Shown here: positions 28,656 through 39,285 of the stretch, in pieces
Layout of the letters: every line of letters begins with the position of its first letter
Position numbering within the stretch: the stretch's first letter is position 1
Assembly (NCBI GenBank): GCA_001421185.1
Contig: LJKK01000098.1
Location: forward strand, 55,378 to 119,377
Length of the DNA: 64,000 nt
From: Methanomassiliicoccales archaeon RumEn M1
GTDB lineage: Archaea; Thermoplasmatota; Thermoplasmata; Methanomassiliicoccales; Methanomassiliicoccaceae
Direction of reading: 5' to 3'
The notes under the pieces: generated by a model
The model's input: only the letters and a program-made list of their open reading frames with translations
What the model was told of the DNA's origin: nothing
Database searches by the model: none
Program-made: the position numbers and the translations under genes

Positions 28656-29930
28656 TTAGAATATGGTGATTGAGCCTTTAACGATTTGCTCGGTGAGGTC
28701 CTCGATGCTGGCCAACGAGCTGTCGGCGATATCCCGGGCCCGGCGGCTCCATTTGCGATAGGCTCGGTCACTGGCGATCAGCTCGACACTGGCCATCGCT
28801 GGCAGGTCGATGGGGCTGCCGATCTGGGACAGCAGGCGCACCTGGACCTCCTGCATCTCGTCCCCCGCCTCCTCGGCGATGCGGGCCGCTATCTGACTGG
28901 CCAGGACGTTGTACAGCTTCCCGATGTGCGTCACCGGGTTCTTGCCGGCCGCGGCCTCGGTGCTCATGGGCCGGAAGGGCGTGATAAGCCCGTTGACCCT
29001 GTTGCCCCGGCCCACCGAGCCGTCGTCGCCGTTCTCCAGCGACAGGCCCGTCACCGTCAGGTAAAAATCGCCCGGGTCGTCGCTTGCCGGGTCGTCGGCC
29101 CGGTTGATGGAGATCCCGACCTCGCGCCCCACCATATCATGGGCCTTCTGCGCGCACAGCGAACCGAGCTGCTCCACGATGCTGCGATACTCCGACGCGC
29201 TGGCCACTCGCGAGGAGATCATGGCGCAGGCGATGGTCAGGTGTATGTCATCTCCTTTCCTGGCGGCCATGACCTTGACGTCCTTGCCCGTGGCGTCGAG
29301 GCCGTGGACCTCCTTGACCTCGCCATTGATGAACCGCTCCATGCCATAGGCGAGGCGTTCCGTCTCCGTCAAGGGCGCATAGCCGACGCCGAGCGAGGTG
29401 TCGTTGGCCGGCCGGCACACGTGGTGCTGTGGCGGGCATCTCCTTGCCTGGCGCTGATAGTTGCGGATGAGGTCCTGGGAACCCTTGCCCATCCTGGCAT
29501 CGACTATGGTGTCCTCGGCGATGCTGAACCCGGTCTCGCTGACCAGCCGGGGATCGTGGAAGTTCTCCCTCAGGTAGCGCCGGGCGGCCCGCACGGCCTC
29601 GTTCCGTATCGGCAGGCGGACCTTTCGATCGGGCAGCACCGCCTCCTCCACCGCCCTGCCCAGCAGGATGATGTAGGGCGGATCGAGTATGTTCCCGCCC
29701 CCGAACCAGGTCTCCGACTGCCCGCCCGAGACCTCGTTCTGGTCGACATTGTGGTGAAGTATCTCCCCGACCTCGTCCAGGTACATACGGCTGAGCGAGC
29801 GGCTCACCGACTCGGCGATGCCGTCCGCGATGGTGTCCGGATGTCCCACGCCCTTCCTCTCGACCAGTTCGACCTCGCCCTCGCTCACTGGCGCCTGCTC
29901 CAGCCTTGACACCACGATGTTGCGCTCCAT
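28656..29930 (-). CDS. mat: Archaeal S-adenosylmethionine synthetase
   Basis: Makes SAM from methionine and ATP. The 424-residue protein has the archaeal MAT hallmarks: [17 protein letters not shown] near residue 25, [35 protein letters not shown] and [31 protein letters not shown]. This family is distinct from bacterial MetK. The stretch between GSQDL and ANDTS (residues about 153-178) is longer and odder than I expect, with clustered Cys, Pro and His; it might hide a pair of compensating frame errors or be lineage-specific. Followed 6 bases later by the DUF4443 regulator. Confidence 0.93.
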   Translation of the reverse strand: MERNIVVSRLEQAPVSEGEVELVERKGVGHPDTIADGIAESVSRSLSRMYLDEVGEILHHNVDQNEVSGGQSETWFGGGNILDPPYIILLGRAVEEAVLPDRKVRLPIRNEAVRAARRYLRENFHDPRLVSETGFSIAEDTIVDARMGKGSQDLIRNYQRQARRCPPQHHVCRPANDTSLGVGYAPLTETERLAYGMERFINGEVKEVHGLDATGKDVKVMAARKGDDIHLTIACAMISSRVASASEYRSIVEQLGSLCAQKAHDMVGREVGISINRADDPASDDPGDFYLTVTGLSLENGDDGSVGRGNRVNGLITPFRPMSTEAAAGKNPVTHIGKLYNVLASQIAARIAEEAGDEMQEVQVRLLSQIGSPIDLPAMASVELIASDRAYRKWSRRARDIADSSLASIEDLTEQIVKGSITIF

Positions 29931-29969
29931 GCTGCTCGGGCATGGTTGCGAGCGCGCCTCTGATAATGA

Positions 29970-30885
29970 TTACCGCTGATTGTCCCGGTGCGTGACAGGG
30001 AACGTCATCAGGTCATGCGCCACGACGGTGTTGGGGAACACCTCCCTGGCTTCCGCCTCTAGCGTCTCGACGGTGTCGTAGCGCGTCGAGATGTGGGTCA
30101 ATATGAGCTGGCCGACCCTGGCCCTTGGCCATCTCCGCCGCCGCCCGGGCGGTCGAGTGCCCGTACTCCATCGCGCCCTCCTCCAGCGAGGAGTCCAGGG
30201 TGGCCTCGTGCACCAGGACCTCAGCCCCGCGGGCCGCCTCCAGGAGGGCCTCGTTGGGGCGGGTGTCGCCCGAATATACGACCTTTCGCCCAGGCCTCGG
30301 GGGCCCCAGGACCTCGCTCGGGTCGATGGTGACGCCGTCGACGACCACCGGCTCCCCCGCCTGCAGGCGGGCGAACAGCGGGCCCTCCGGCACGCCCAGC
30401 TGGCGCGCCCTCTGGGCGTTGAACCGCCCCCTGCGCTCCGGCTCCTGGACGATGAAGGAGAGCGCCGGGACGGTGTGATCGGCGGCGATGGCCCTCACGG
30501 TGCAGAAGCCGAGGTCGACGATGTCGCCCTCGCTCATCTCGTTGGCGTGGATATCGTACAGCGGCCGGAAGGCGCCCAGGGTCGCCATGGTGGACACCGC
30601 CTCGATGGTGCCTTCCGGACCGTACACGTGCAGGTCGTCCTCCCGTCCGGAGAAGTTCATCGACTGCATCAGGCCTGGAAGCCCCAGAAAATGATCGCCG
30701 TGGAAGTGCGTGATGAAGATGTTGCTGACCTTCATGAAGGACAGCGAGGAGAGCATGAACTGCCGCTGGGTGCCTTCTCCGCAGTCGAAGAGCAGGACCT
30801 CGCGGCCGATCTGTACCGCCAGGGCGCTCACGCCCCGCGATGGTGACGGGAGCCCGCCGCCGGTGCCAAGAAAGGTCAGTTGCAC
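29970..30885 (-). CDS. rnz: Ribonuclease Z, frame broken once
   Basis: The tRNA 3'-end processing endonuclease. The first frame shows TFLGTGGGLPSPSRG, the zinc motif THFHGDHFLGLPGL (about residue 60), YSGDTRPN and HEATL, and GHSTARAAAEMAK. It then shifts: the family-typical ending (VGQLILTHISTRYDT, later VAHDLMTFPV) is in another frame, running to a TAA at 29970. The break is a single surplus base near the CCC at 30122-30124. Restored length is 304 residues, exactly usual for RNase Z. It is preceded on the same strand by a 52-residue small gene. Confidence 0.92.
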
Positions 30886-30925
30886 GCTACACCATCACCG
30901 GCGGGGCGATTAAAGGTTACGATGT

Positions 30926-31084
30926 TCACTTGTCCTTGGTCTCGCCCTTCTCTCGCCTGGTCTTGTTCACGGTGGCGGCCGCGATGCGCTCGGCGTCCTC
31001 CTCCGAGCGTCCCCGCTCCTCCTCGCTCTCCTTGACATGCTCATATTGCCTCTCCCTCTTCTTGCTCACTCCTCGCATGGGCAT
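30926..31084 (-). CDS. Small charged protein, plasmid-stabilization-like
   Basis: A 52-residue protein that is too short for most gene finders. It reads MPMRGVSKKRERQYEHVKES and continues with a very acidic/basic stretch containing EERGRSEEDAERIAAATVNK, where the E-x2-A-x-R-I/R-A-x2-TVNK motif is shared with small proteins often labelled plasmid stabilization in bacteria; the label is not backed by known function. ATG 31078 is an alternative start. It lies 40 bases upstream of rnz on the same strand and reads in clean codon usage. Confidence 0.6.
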   Translation of the reverse strand: MPMRGVSKKRERQYEHVKESEEERGRSEEDAERIAAATVNKTRREKGETKDK

Positions 31085-31169
31085 GATAACACCATCATAG
31101 CCTGGCGAGGGATCGGTTGAAAAGGGTTGTTCGCAGAAAAGTTAAAGAGGTTGGGGCCCGGAGACGATA

Positions 31170-31364
31170 TCAGCGTCCCAGGCCTTCGAGCTTGCGTTCG
31201 GTGCGCGTGGCCTTCTTGAACTCCTTGTTGTGCTCCTTGCACAGGTGCATCCTGCGCGCCTTCTCGTCCGCCGGCTTGAGTCCAGCGCTCTCGCAGGCCT
31301 CACGGGCGTAGGATCTGACGGCGGGCTGCTCGCAGCCGGCCACTCCGCATTTGTCCTCTGCCAT
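31170..31364 (-). CDS. Small Cys/His protein, possible zinc finger
   Basis: The 64-residue protein contains CGVAGCEQPAVRS near residue 6, then ACESAGL and HLCKEHNKEFKKATR, a Cys/His spacing compatible with one small zinc-binding fold, and a very basic C-terminus. ATG 31364 is preferred over the much longer open frame because upstream residues are unlike protein. An ATATTTATC-like box (minus strand, around 31390-31398) sits about 27 bases before the ATG. Likely conserved in related archaea, but I do not know a function; nucleic-acid binding is plausible from charge. Confidence 0.6.
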   Translation of the reverse strand: MAEDKCGVAGCEQPAVRSYAREACESAGLKPADEKARRMHLCKEHNKEFKKATRTERKLEGLGR

Positions 31365-31438
31365 GGCCGAGGGATTTCCGTCCCTTTGATAAATATGTTC
31401 CGTGAGGCAGGGCAGGGGGCCGGTCAACCGACGGTCGT

Positions 31439-32002
31439 CTACCTCGCCCAGGCGCCGCCCCTGGCGAAATTCTGCGCCACCCAGTGGGCCAGGAACCCGT
31501 TGATGGGCAGATATATCAGGAACAGGACGATGCTGACCGCCACGGTGTCCAGCGACCATTCGAGGATGAACTGAGGTATGGATGCCAGGAGCAGCACGAT
31601 GATCAGGACCAGCCCATGCAGGAAGACGGCGGCCAGATTGACCTGCAGGTCATCGTTCCAGATCCATCGGTCCACGAAAGTGTTGAGGTACCCGATGGAG
31701 AGGACGATGATGACGATCGCGATCATCAACCCGATGAACCAGCCGCACAGGGTCAAGATGACGGTCATTATGGCCAGGATTATGCCCAGAAAGAATCCTA
31801 GGAGGGTATACATCAGGCCGTGCAGGACATACCTGGCAAGACGATCTCCGGAGCCCATGGGCGTATGGGCAGGAGGATAGTATGGCGATGCAGTCGTTCC
31901 GGGAGCGGCCCATCCCGTTGGGTCCAAGGTCATTCCGCACACTCCGCAGAACCTGTAACCGTCCTCGACTGGCTGCCTACATTTTGGACAGAACTTGACC
32001 AT
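31439..32002 (-). CDS. Zinc-ribbon membrane protein
   Basis: The 187-residue protein has an N-terminal zinc ribbon FCPKCRQPV...FCGVCG (residues 4-23), a short proline- and glycine-rich linker and then about five hydrophobic helices to the C-terminus. It is the same general layout as the 4851-5402 gene but without close similarity. Function unknown. The promoter is likely the TATTATATATTC stretch on the minus strand just upstream (about 32017-32030). Confidence 0.6.
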   Translation of the reverse strand: MVKFCPKCRQPVEDGYRFCGVCGMTLDPTGWAAPGTTASPYYPPAHTPMGSGDRLARYVLHGLMYTLLGFFLGIILAIMTVILTLCGWFIGLMIAIVIIVLSIGYLNTFVDRWIWNDDLQVNLAAVFLHGLVLIIVLLLASIPQFILEWSLDTVAVSIVLFLIYLPINGFLAHWVAQNFARGGAWAR

Positions 32003-32122
32003 GTGCCGTGATTAGATATAGAATATATAATAATAATTCGTATTTCTATTGCGGAGATATCAGTGCTCTCGACAGAGCGCGGGCCCAGAAAGGATAAGAA
32101 CCGGCAGGGGATTCGACGATGC

Positions 32123-32776
32123 ATGGTAAAGATAGCTCCATCCATACTCTCGGCGGACTTCAGCCGCCTGGGGGAGGAGGTCGAACGTCTCGAAGCGGAA
32201 GGCGCGGACTGGATCCATGTCGACGTCATGGACGGTGCTTTCGTTCCCAACATCACCATCGGCCCGGCGGTCGTGAAGGCCATCCGGCCGTGGACCAGCC
32301 TGCCCTTCGACGTCCATTTGATGATAGCCTCGCCGGAGCGGTACATCAGGCAGTTCGCCGACGCCGGGGCCGATTACATCACGGTGCACGTGGAGGCCAC
32401 CGAGGACATCAATGGTGCTATCGACCTCATTCGCTCGCTGGGAAAGAAGGCGGGGCTATCCCTCAACCCGGAAACGCCCTTCTCGGCCGTCGAACCCTAT
32501 CTGGAAAGGCTCGACCTGCTGCTGGTGATGACCGTCCGCCCCGGTTTCGGAGGGCAGTCGTTCATGCCCGTGGGCCTTCCCAAGATCGCCGCGGCCAGGG
32601 AGCGGTTCGACGCCATGGGCTCCCAGGCCGAGATAGAGGTCGACGGGGGCATCAACTGCGACACGGGGCGGCAGTGCATCGAGGCCGGGGCGTCCGTGCT
32701 GGCGGCCGGCAGCGCGCTGTTCAAGTGTCCTGACATGGGCGCCGAGATGGCGCGATGGCGCGAGCTGAACAAGTGA
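32123..32776 (+). CDS. rpe: Ribulose-phosphate 3-epimerase
   Basis: Interconverts ribulose-5-phosphate and xylulose-5-phosphate. The 217-residue TIM barrel shows the family motifs: APSILSADF at the start, HVDVMDGAFVPNITIGP (metal-binding His and Asp), LPFDVHLMI, VMTVRPGFGGQSF and EVDGGIN near the phosphate site. ATG 32123 (MVKIAPSILSADF) is clear; the longer frame adds 20 non-homologous residues. In archaea the gene is patchy, and could serve a ribulose monophosphate or non-oxidative pentose route. Confidence 0.92.
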   Translation: MVKIAPSILSADFSRLGEEVERLEAEGADWIHVDVMDGAFVPNITIGPAVVKAIRPWTSLPFDVHLMIASPERYIRQFADAGADYITVHVEATEDINGAIDLIRSLGKKAGLSLNPETPFSAVEPYLERLDLLLVMTVRPGFGGQSFMPVGLPKIAAARERFDAMGSQAEIEVDGGINCDTGRQCIEAGASVLAAGSALFKCPDMGAEMARWRELNK

Positions 32777-32882
32777 GCTCCCTCGCCCCTGCGAGGCGCT
32801 TCGAACAAGTCTCGAGCCATCGCTCCAGGCCCATGGACTCGCAAGGTTCATATCCACCCCTCATCATCCCATGGTCGGTCGA

Positions 32883-33059
32883 ATGAACACCGAATTCACC
32901 AGCTCGAAATGGTTCCTGTTGCTGGTAACCATCATCCTGCCCCTCATCCTCCTGGCCGTGGCCGCGGCGCTGGACGCTGGCATATGCGTCATCATCGTCC
33001 TCCTGATATGGATCGGCGTGGCCCTCCTCATGCTCTACATGCCCAAGAACGAGGATTGA
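32883..33059 (+). CDS. Small two-helix membrane protein
   Basis: A 58-residue protein beginning MNTEFTSSKWF with two hydrophobic helices separated by a short Asp-Ala-Gly turn and ending PKNED. ATG 32883 is preferred to 32871 because a TTCATATCC box at 32848-32856 lies about 30 bases upstream. No family recognised. It precedes fen by 44 bases. Confidence 0.5.
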   Translation: MNTEFTSSKWFLLLVTIILPLILLAVAAALDAGICVIIVLLIWIGVALLMLYMPKNED

Positions 33060-33103
33060 GCGCCAGAAGGGATAAATCAGCCGGAAGGGAATGAAGTGGC
33101 GCC

Positions 33104-34147
33104 ATGGGCGTGAATCTTTCGGGCATCGTCCCGGCGGAGAACATATCCCTGGAGGACCTCCAGGGGAAGATCGTCGCCATCGATGCCTACAATGCGATCT
33201 ATCAGTTCCTCAGCACCATCCGGGGACCGGACGGCACCCCCCTGAAGGATGCCATGGGAAGGGTGACCTCCCACCTGACGGGCCTGCTGTATAGGAACAT
33301 CAACCTCCTGGAGGCCGACATCCGGCCCGTGTATGTTTTCGACGGCGTCCCCCATGAGCTGAAGTCGCAGACGCTGGCCGAGCGTTCGGAAAGGCGGACG
33401 AAGGCGCACAACGAATGGAGGGAGGCGGTCAGCGAGGGGGACATCGAGAGGGCCAGATGCAAGGCGACCCAGTCATCCCGTATGACCAACGAGATCGCGG
33501 AATCGTCTCGCATCCTGCTCACCTATCTGGGCATCCCGGTCGTGCAGGCGCCGGAGGAGGGAGAGGCCCAGGCCGCCCATATGGCATCCATCGGCGATGC
33601 GTGGGCGGCGTCATCGCAGGACTACGATTCCTTGCTGTTCGGCGCCCCCCGGTTGGTACGTAATTTGAACATATCGGGGCGGCGGAAGCTGCCTGGTTCG
33701 AAGGAATATCGTGACATCAGCATCGAGCTGATAGAGCTGCCCAAGGTGCTGGAGGCCAACGGCCTGCAGACGAGAGAGCAGCTCATCGACCTGGCCATTC
33801 TCATCGGGACGGACTACAATCCGGGCATAAGGGGGATCGGACCCAAGAAGGGGCTAAAGCTGATCCAGCAGCATGGCGACCTTCAGGGGGCCCTGCGCGC
33901 CCTGGGGGAGAGCATCCCCCAGGCGGAGTGCGTGCAGGACATTTTCCTGAAGAGCGAGACGGCCGACGCCTCGGGCCTGGAATGGCGGAAGCCGGACCGG
34001 GAGCGGATCGTCGACTATCTGGCCCGCGACCATGGCTTCTCCGAGGGCCGCGTCACCGCAGCGCTGGACCGCCTCGACGGGAAGAAGAGGCCGGCCAAGA
34101 AGGCGGAGATGCCGCGATCGCAGGTCAGCCTGGACCGTTGGGCCTGA
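33104..34147 (+). CDS. fen: Flap endonuclease FEN-1
   Basis: The structure-specific nuclease that trims 5' flaps during Okazaki-fragment maturation and repair. The 347-residue protein has the N and I nuclease regions with all expected acidic residues: IVAIDAYNAIYQF, YVFDGVPHELK, APEEGEAQAAHMA, SSQDYDSLLFG and LIGTDYNPGIRGIGPKKGL (helix-two-turn-helix). The C-terminus QVSLDRWA is a PCNA-interacting box. Its partner clamp loader rfcL lies elsewhere in the window. Confidence 0.95.
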   Translation: MGVNLSGIVPAENISLEDLQGKIVAIDAYNAIYQFLSTIRGPDGTPLKDAMGRVTSHLTGLLYRNINLLEADIRPVYVFDGVPHELKSQTLAERSERRTKAHNEWREAVSEGDIERARCKATQSSRMTNEIAESSRILLTYLGIPVVQAPEEGEAQAAHMASIGDAWAASSQDYDSLLFGAPRLVRNLNISGRRKLPGSKEYRDISIELIELPKVLEANGLQTREQLIDLAILIGTDYNPGIRGIGPKKGLKLIQQHGDLQGALRALGESIPQAECVQDIFLKSETADASGLEWRKPDRERIVDYLARDHGFSEGRVTAALDRLDGKKRPAKKAEMPRSQVSLDRWA

Positions 34148-34378
34148 GAGCGGGCGGCGCACCCTTGGACGTTGCGAGGTCCTCCTTCCTGGCGCCGGAA
34201 AGATCGTGACTCCGGGCTCGACCATCGACCTCCGTCCGATGGTGGCGAGGGGCGGCATCGACGCTCCCAGAAGGCCTCGCGACAGGCGGCCTTGGCCTTA
34301 CGTTCCCTCGGTCCCCGGGGCGAGAGCGTCAAGATAGCTTTTAATGGGGCAGGCCATTACCACCCAGGGGACCGAGCG

Positions 34379-37300
34379 ATGATAAAGCAGGTTCAGAACA
34401 ACTACAACCCTCCAGACGTGGAAAGGAGGGTACAGCAGCAATGGATCGAGACCGACGCGTACCGCAAGACCAAGGAGCTGCGGGCCTCCGGGCCGGACTT
34501 CTACTTCGTGGACGGACCTCCGTACACCACTGGGTACATTCATCTGGGCACCGCCCTTAACAAGATCATCAAGGATTCCATCATTCGATTCAAGCGGATG
34601 CAGAAGTTCAACGTCCGCGATCAGCCGGGCTACGACATGCATGGGCTCCCCATCGAGGTGAAGGTGGAGAAGTCCATCGGCATCAAGAGCAAGAAGGACA
34701 TCGAGAGCTACGGCATAGACCGGTTCGTCTCCAGCTGCAAGGACTTCGCCCTGAGCCATCAGAAGATGATGACCGAGCAGTTCAAGAGCCTGGGCGTGTG
34801 GATGGACTGGGAGCGCCCGTACATGACCATCGCCCCCACCTACATCGAGGCGGCATGGTGGACGCTGAAGCGGGCGCACGACAAGGGGCTGCTGTCGTCC
34901 TCCAATCGCGTCATCTCCTGGTGCCCCCGCTGCGAGACGGCGCTGGCCGAGGCGGAGATCGACTATTGGGAGGAGAAGGACCCCTCCATCTACGTCAAGT
35001 TCCCGCTGAAGGAGGAGCCAGGCGTATCATTGCTCATCTGGACCACCACGCCGTGGACGCTGCCGGCCAACATGGCGGTGGCCGCCCACCCCGACCACCG
35101 CTATGCCAAGGTCCGCTACCGCCGCGGGGAGGAGCATGACACCGTCATCGTGATGGAGTCCCTCATCGAACAGGTCGGGCAGCTGGACGGATGGGAGTCG
35201 CACGAGGTCCTGGAGGTCATCGAGGGCGACGACCTGGTGGGAACGGAGTACGTGCCCCCGCTGGAGGGCGAGGTCCCGGTCCAGAGGGAGGTGCAGGGGA
35301 AGTGGGTCCACCGCGTCGTGCCCTCGTCCACCGTGGAGGCGGACATGACCGGCCTGGTCCACATCGCCCCCCGGCCATGGTCCCGAGGACTTCGAGATCG
35401 GGCGGCAGTTCAACCTCATGGCCCTGTGCCCCATCGATGAGAGCGGGAAGTTCACCGCCGAGGGCGGCGAGTACCAGGGCATGTTCGTGAAGAAGGCCAA
35501 CCCCGTGATCATCGAGACCTTGCGCGACAAGGGCCTCATGTTCCACGACGGTACGGTGGAGCACCGCTACGGCCACTGCTGGAGATGCCGGTCCGGCATC
35601 CTGTTCCGCAACACCGACCAGTGGTACCTCCGGGTGACCGAGGTCAAGGACCTTATGTTGAGCGAGATCTCCCGCGTCAAGTGGACCCCGGAATGGGCCG
35701 GCTCGGGACGCGAGTACGACTGGACCGTCAACGCCAGGGACTGGTGCATCTCCCGGCAGAGGTACTGGGGGATACCCATCCCGGTGTGGACGTGCTCCAA
35801 CGGCCATATGAGGGTCGTCGGCTCCCGCGACGAGCTGGAAGGCGCCGAGGGCTACCGCCCGGACATGGACCTCCACCGCCCCTGGATCGACAACGTGGTG
35901 CTGAAGTGCGAGCACTGCGGCCAGGAGATGAAGCGGGTAGAGGACGTGCTGGACGTGTGGTTCGATGCCGGGGTGGCCTCCTGGGCCGCCCTGGGCTACC
36001 CGCGCGAGAAGGCGGAGTTCGAGCGCTGGTGGCCGGCCCGGTTCATCACCGAGGCGCACGACCAGACGCGCGGCTGGTTCTATTCGCAGCTGGGCTCCTC
36101 CTGCATCGCGTTCGAGCGCGCACCCTACGACCAGGTCCTGGTGCACGGCTGGATGCTCGATCCTCAGGGCCTCCCGATGTCCAAGTCCAAGGGCAACGTC
36201 ATCGAGCCGTCCAAGGTCATGGAGGAGTTCGGGGCGGACGCCTGCGGTTCTACCTTCTGCGGGTCTCGGCCCCCTGGGAGGACATCTCCTTCCAGAACGA
36301 GGGCGTCAAGAGCGCCCGCAAGACCCTCAACATCCTGTGGAACGTGGCCAGCTTCGCCACCATGTACATGAGCATCGACAAGTACGACCACCAGGCGGTG
36401 GACCCGGCGGCCATCAAGGCCGCTCTGCGGCCCGAGGACCGGTGGCTGACGTCCAGGACCGAGCGCCTCAAGGCCGAGGTGACGCGCAGCATCGAGGCCT
36501 GCGACCTGCACAAGGCCTGCCGGGCGCTGGAGGAGTACATCCTGGAGGACCTCTCCCGTTGGTACGTGAGGCTCATACGCGACCGCATGTGGAGCGAGGC
36601 CGCCGACCTGGACAAGCTGGCGGCGTACCACACCCTGTACGAGGGCCTCATGGCCTCGGTCAAGCTGCTGGCCCCATTCTGCCCGCACATCGCCGAGGAG
36701 ATCTACCAGGCCATGGACGGTCGAATGGCGACCGTGCACATGTCCGACTGGCCCACCGCCGACCTGTCGCTCATCGACGAGCGGGTGGAGGCCTCCATGG
36801 CCCTCATGCAGGAACTGGTGGACGAGATCACCAAGGAGCGGCAGAAGAAGAACGTCAAGCTCCGCTGGCCGTTGAAGAGGATCGTGGTCAGGGCGAACGA
36901 CCAGGCCGCCATCGACCTCATACGGCCGATGGAGGAGGTGCTGCTGTCCCAGGCCAACGTCAAGGAGATCGAGTACGTGCCTCCGGGAGAGGAGTGGGAC
37001 GAGCTCATCCTCGACGTCATACCGAACCCCAACGCCATCGGGAAGGTCTATAGGCAGTGGTCGTCCAAGATCGCCGTCATGCTCAAGAACCGTCCCGCGC
37101 AGGACGTGAGGGACGCCATCGAGAGGGGGGAGTACTCGCTCGGTATCGAGGGGCAGGTCATCAGGATAGAGCCGAACATGGTCTCGTTCTCCACCGAGGT
37201 CCCTGAGAACGTCACCGCCGTGGCGTTCGAGCGGGGCGACCTGTATATCGATTTCAACATGACCCCGGAGCTGGAGGCGGAGGGCTTCGCCCGCGAGATA

Positions 37301-38526
37301 ATCCGCAGGATCCAGCAGATGCGCAAGGACATGAAGCTGGACGTGGAGGAGTTCATCCGGGCGGAGGTGCGGGCCCCCTTCGACGTGGAGGAGAACCTCA
37401 AGCCGTGGCGGGAACACATCATGAAGGAGGTCCGCGCGGTGGAGCTGGAATTCACCGACTCGCCCCAGGGCGAGCACCGGGTGGGCTGGGAGGTCGAGAA
37501 GCAGAAGATCGACATCGCCCTCACCTCCATGCGCGTCAAGGAGGCGACCATGACCTTCAAACAGGTCCCGGGCCTCTCGGACGAGACAGCGGCCGCGCTG
37601 GTGAAGGCCGGAAAGCGGAGCTTCGACGACCTTCGGGGAATGAGCGAGCAGCAGCTGGCCGAGATCCCCGGAGTGAGCCGCACCGACGCCAAGAACATAC
37701 TGCAGCACATGGGCCGTCTGGTCGCTCCTTCGGAACAGGGAGAGGCGGAGGACCGCGATAGGGTCCTGGAGCTCATCATGCGGGTGCCGCGCATGAACCG
37801 CATCAAGGCTGAGCTGCTGTACGACGCGGGGTTCGACTCCCAGAGCAAACTGGCCGCCTGCGACCCCAACCACCTGCGCGAGGTCGAAGGGCTGGGCTCG
37901 AAGACCCTGCAGGAGATCATCGACTACGCGGCGGCAGGAGGCTTCCAGAAGGTGGTGCAATGCAAGAACTGCTGCTGCCAGGTCCAGCCTCACGAGGCCG
38001 CCTGCCCTTCATGCGGAACTCCCGTCAGGAGGAGGAGAAGCAGGAGCCGAAGAAGGAGGCCGCCGCCGACTCGGACCTCGAGCCGTCGACCATCTACCTC
38101 GTAAAGGAGGAGAAGGGCGAGCGCGCCTATGGGCTGTTCGTCAGGGCCCTGTCCCGCGGCATGAGGGGATATTGCGTGACCCGCGACTACCCGCTCAAGA
38201 TAAGGACGAAGTACGACCTCGGCGAGACGCCCATCCTATGGCTGTCGAACATCGGCAAGGAGGGCTCCGTGCGGCCCAAGGACCTGGAGAAGCTGAGCCT
38301 CTCGCTGGAGCAGTTCCTGGCCGAGGGGGACGGCATCATCCTGCTGGATGGCCTGGAGTACCTGATAACGAACAACAGCTTCCTGACCATGCTGCGCTTC
38401 GTGCAATCGCTGCGCGACCAGGTGACCGTGGGCCGCGGCATCCTGCTGATCTCGCTGGATCCCTCGACCCTCGACCCTCAAGAGCTGAACCTCCTGGAGA
38501 AGGAGGTCGACCAGACGCTCAGCTGA
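34379..38526 (+). CDS. ileS: Isoleucyl-tRNA synthetase with C-terminal HhH, zinc-ribbon and DUF835 domains, frame broken three times
   Basis: Charges tRNA-Ile. The class I signature is YIHLGTALNK (HIGH-like, near residue 55) and MSKSKGN (near 600), with the editing domain between them. After the anticodon-binding domain the same frame continues, with no stop, into two helix-hairpin-helix units (residues about 1060-1190), a zinc ribbon CKNCCCQV...CPSCG and then a DUF835 domain (about 1236-1382). Ordinary IleRS ends before residue 1060. Breaks: one surplus C in the run 35367-35372, one C lost at 36241, one base lost near 38026. Correcting them gives 1,383 codons. CTTTTAATGG about 40 bases upstream may be the promoter. 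Confidence 0.9.
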
Positions 38527-39285
38527 GCAGGGAGCGGTAAACCTCTTCCAGGCCGGGGACGGTCTTCAGCCCGGCCATCCCATCAGGGTCATCCACCGGT
38601 ATTCGGTGTGCTCCCAATCGAGGGTGACCGCGCGTTCTTTCGTCTGGAACAGGAACGGGTGGATGACCCAGATGGTGTCGCCCTCCCTGACCCAGGTGGG
38701 ACCGGCCGCCCGGACGAGCTCGGGTTCCAGGCCCAGCTCCTCCCTGAGCTCCCTCCTGGCCGCCTGATGAGGCGCCTCGGCCTCCTCCACGTAGCCGCTG
38801 ACCGCCGCCCAGTGCCCCTGGAACGACCCGACCGCCTCGCTGCGCTTGAGCAGCAGGACCTCCTCGCCGCACTGAAGGAAGCACGAGACCACGCGATGCT
38901 CCTCCACATCGGGCAGTTCGACCGTGCCGGCCGAGCCGTCCACGATGCATCGGTCCCCGTTGCGGAGCAGCGAGAGGTCGATCCCGTCGACCAGGGGAAC
39001 GCCGGACAGCACCGCGCCGGTCGCTACGATCGGCTCCGCCGCCTCGTTGATGATGGCCGCGGGCAGCGTGCCCACCCTCTTCATCTCCAGCATGACATAG
39101 GAGCCGACCGTGCTGCCCTTTCCCCGGGGGAAGGCGAAAACGCGGCCCGCGATGGAGCCGCCCGGTCGGTCGGTCAGCTCGCCAGTGGCCGGCGCGACCC
39201 CTCCCAGGAAGCTCACTGGCGCATCGCTCACCAGTACCTCGCCCTCGGCCCTGCCGCGGGATATGCCTCTTCCCTGCAATTTCAT
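38519..39285 (-). CDS. Phosphomevalonate dehydratase small subunit (AcnX swivel domain) fused to a Nudix domain, frame broken near the end
   Basis: Residues 1-135 form the DUF126/aconitase-X small domain (GRGISRGRAEGEVLVSD, FPRGKGSTVGSYVMLEM, AIINEAAEPIVATGA, SGVPLVDGID). In archaea this swivel subunit works with the large AcnX subunit to dehydrate mevalonate-5-phosphate. Residues 140-255 are a Nudix hydrolase with a perfect box, G-x5-E-x7-RELREELGL. The normal C-terminus (DGMAGLKTVPGLEEVYRSLL) needs one base added at 38586-38588, giving 256 codons. ATG 39285 overlaps the large-subunit stop by 4 bases. Its stop and the ileS stop overlap in opposite directions. The Nudix substrate is unknown. 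Confidence 0.85.

Noticed and set aside
36164..37993. 609-codon open frame antisense to ileS
   Set aside because: A typical GC-rich shadow frame: its codons mirror the third positions of the conserved ileS frame and it has no family features.
37960..38526. DUF835 domain as a separate gene
   Set aside because: The nearest possible start lies inside the zinc-ribbon coding region in another frame; one corrected base joins it to ileS without a stop, so a fusion is the simpler reading.
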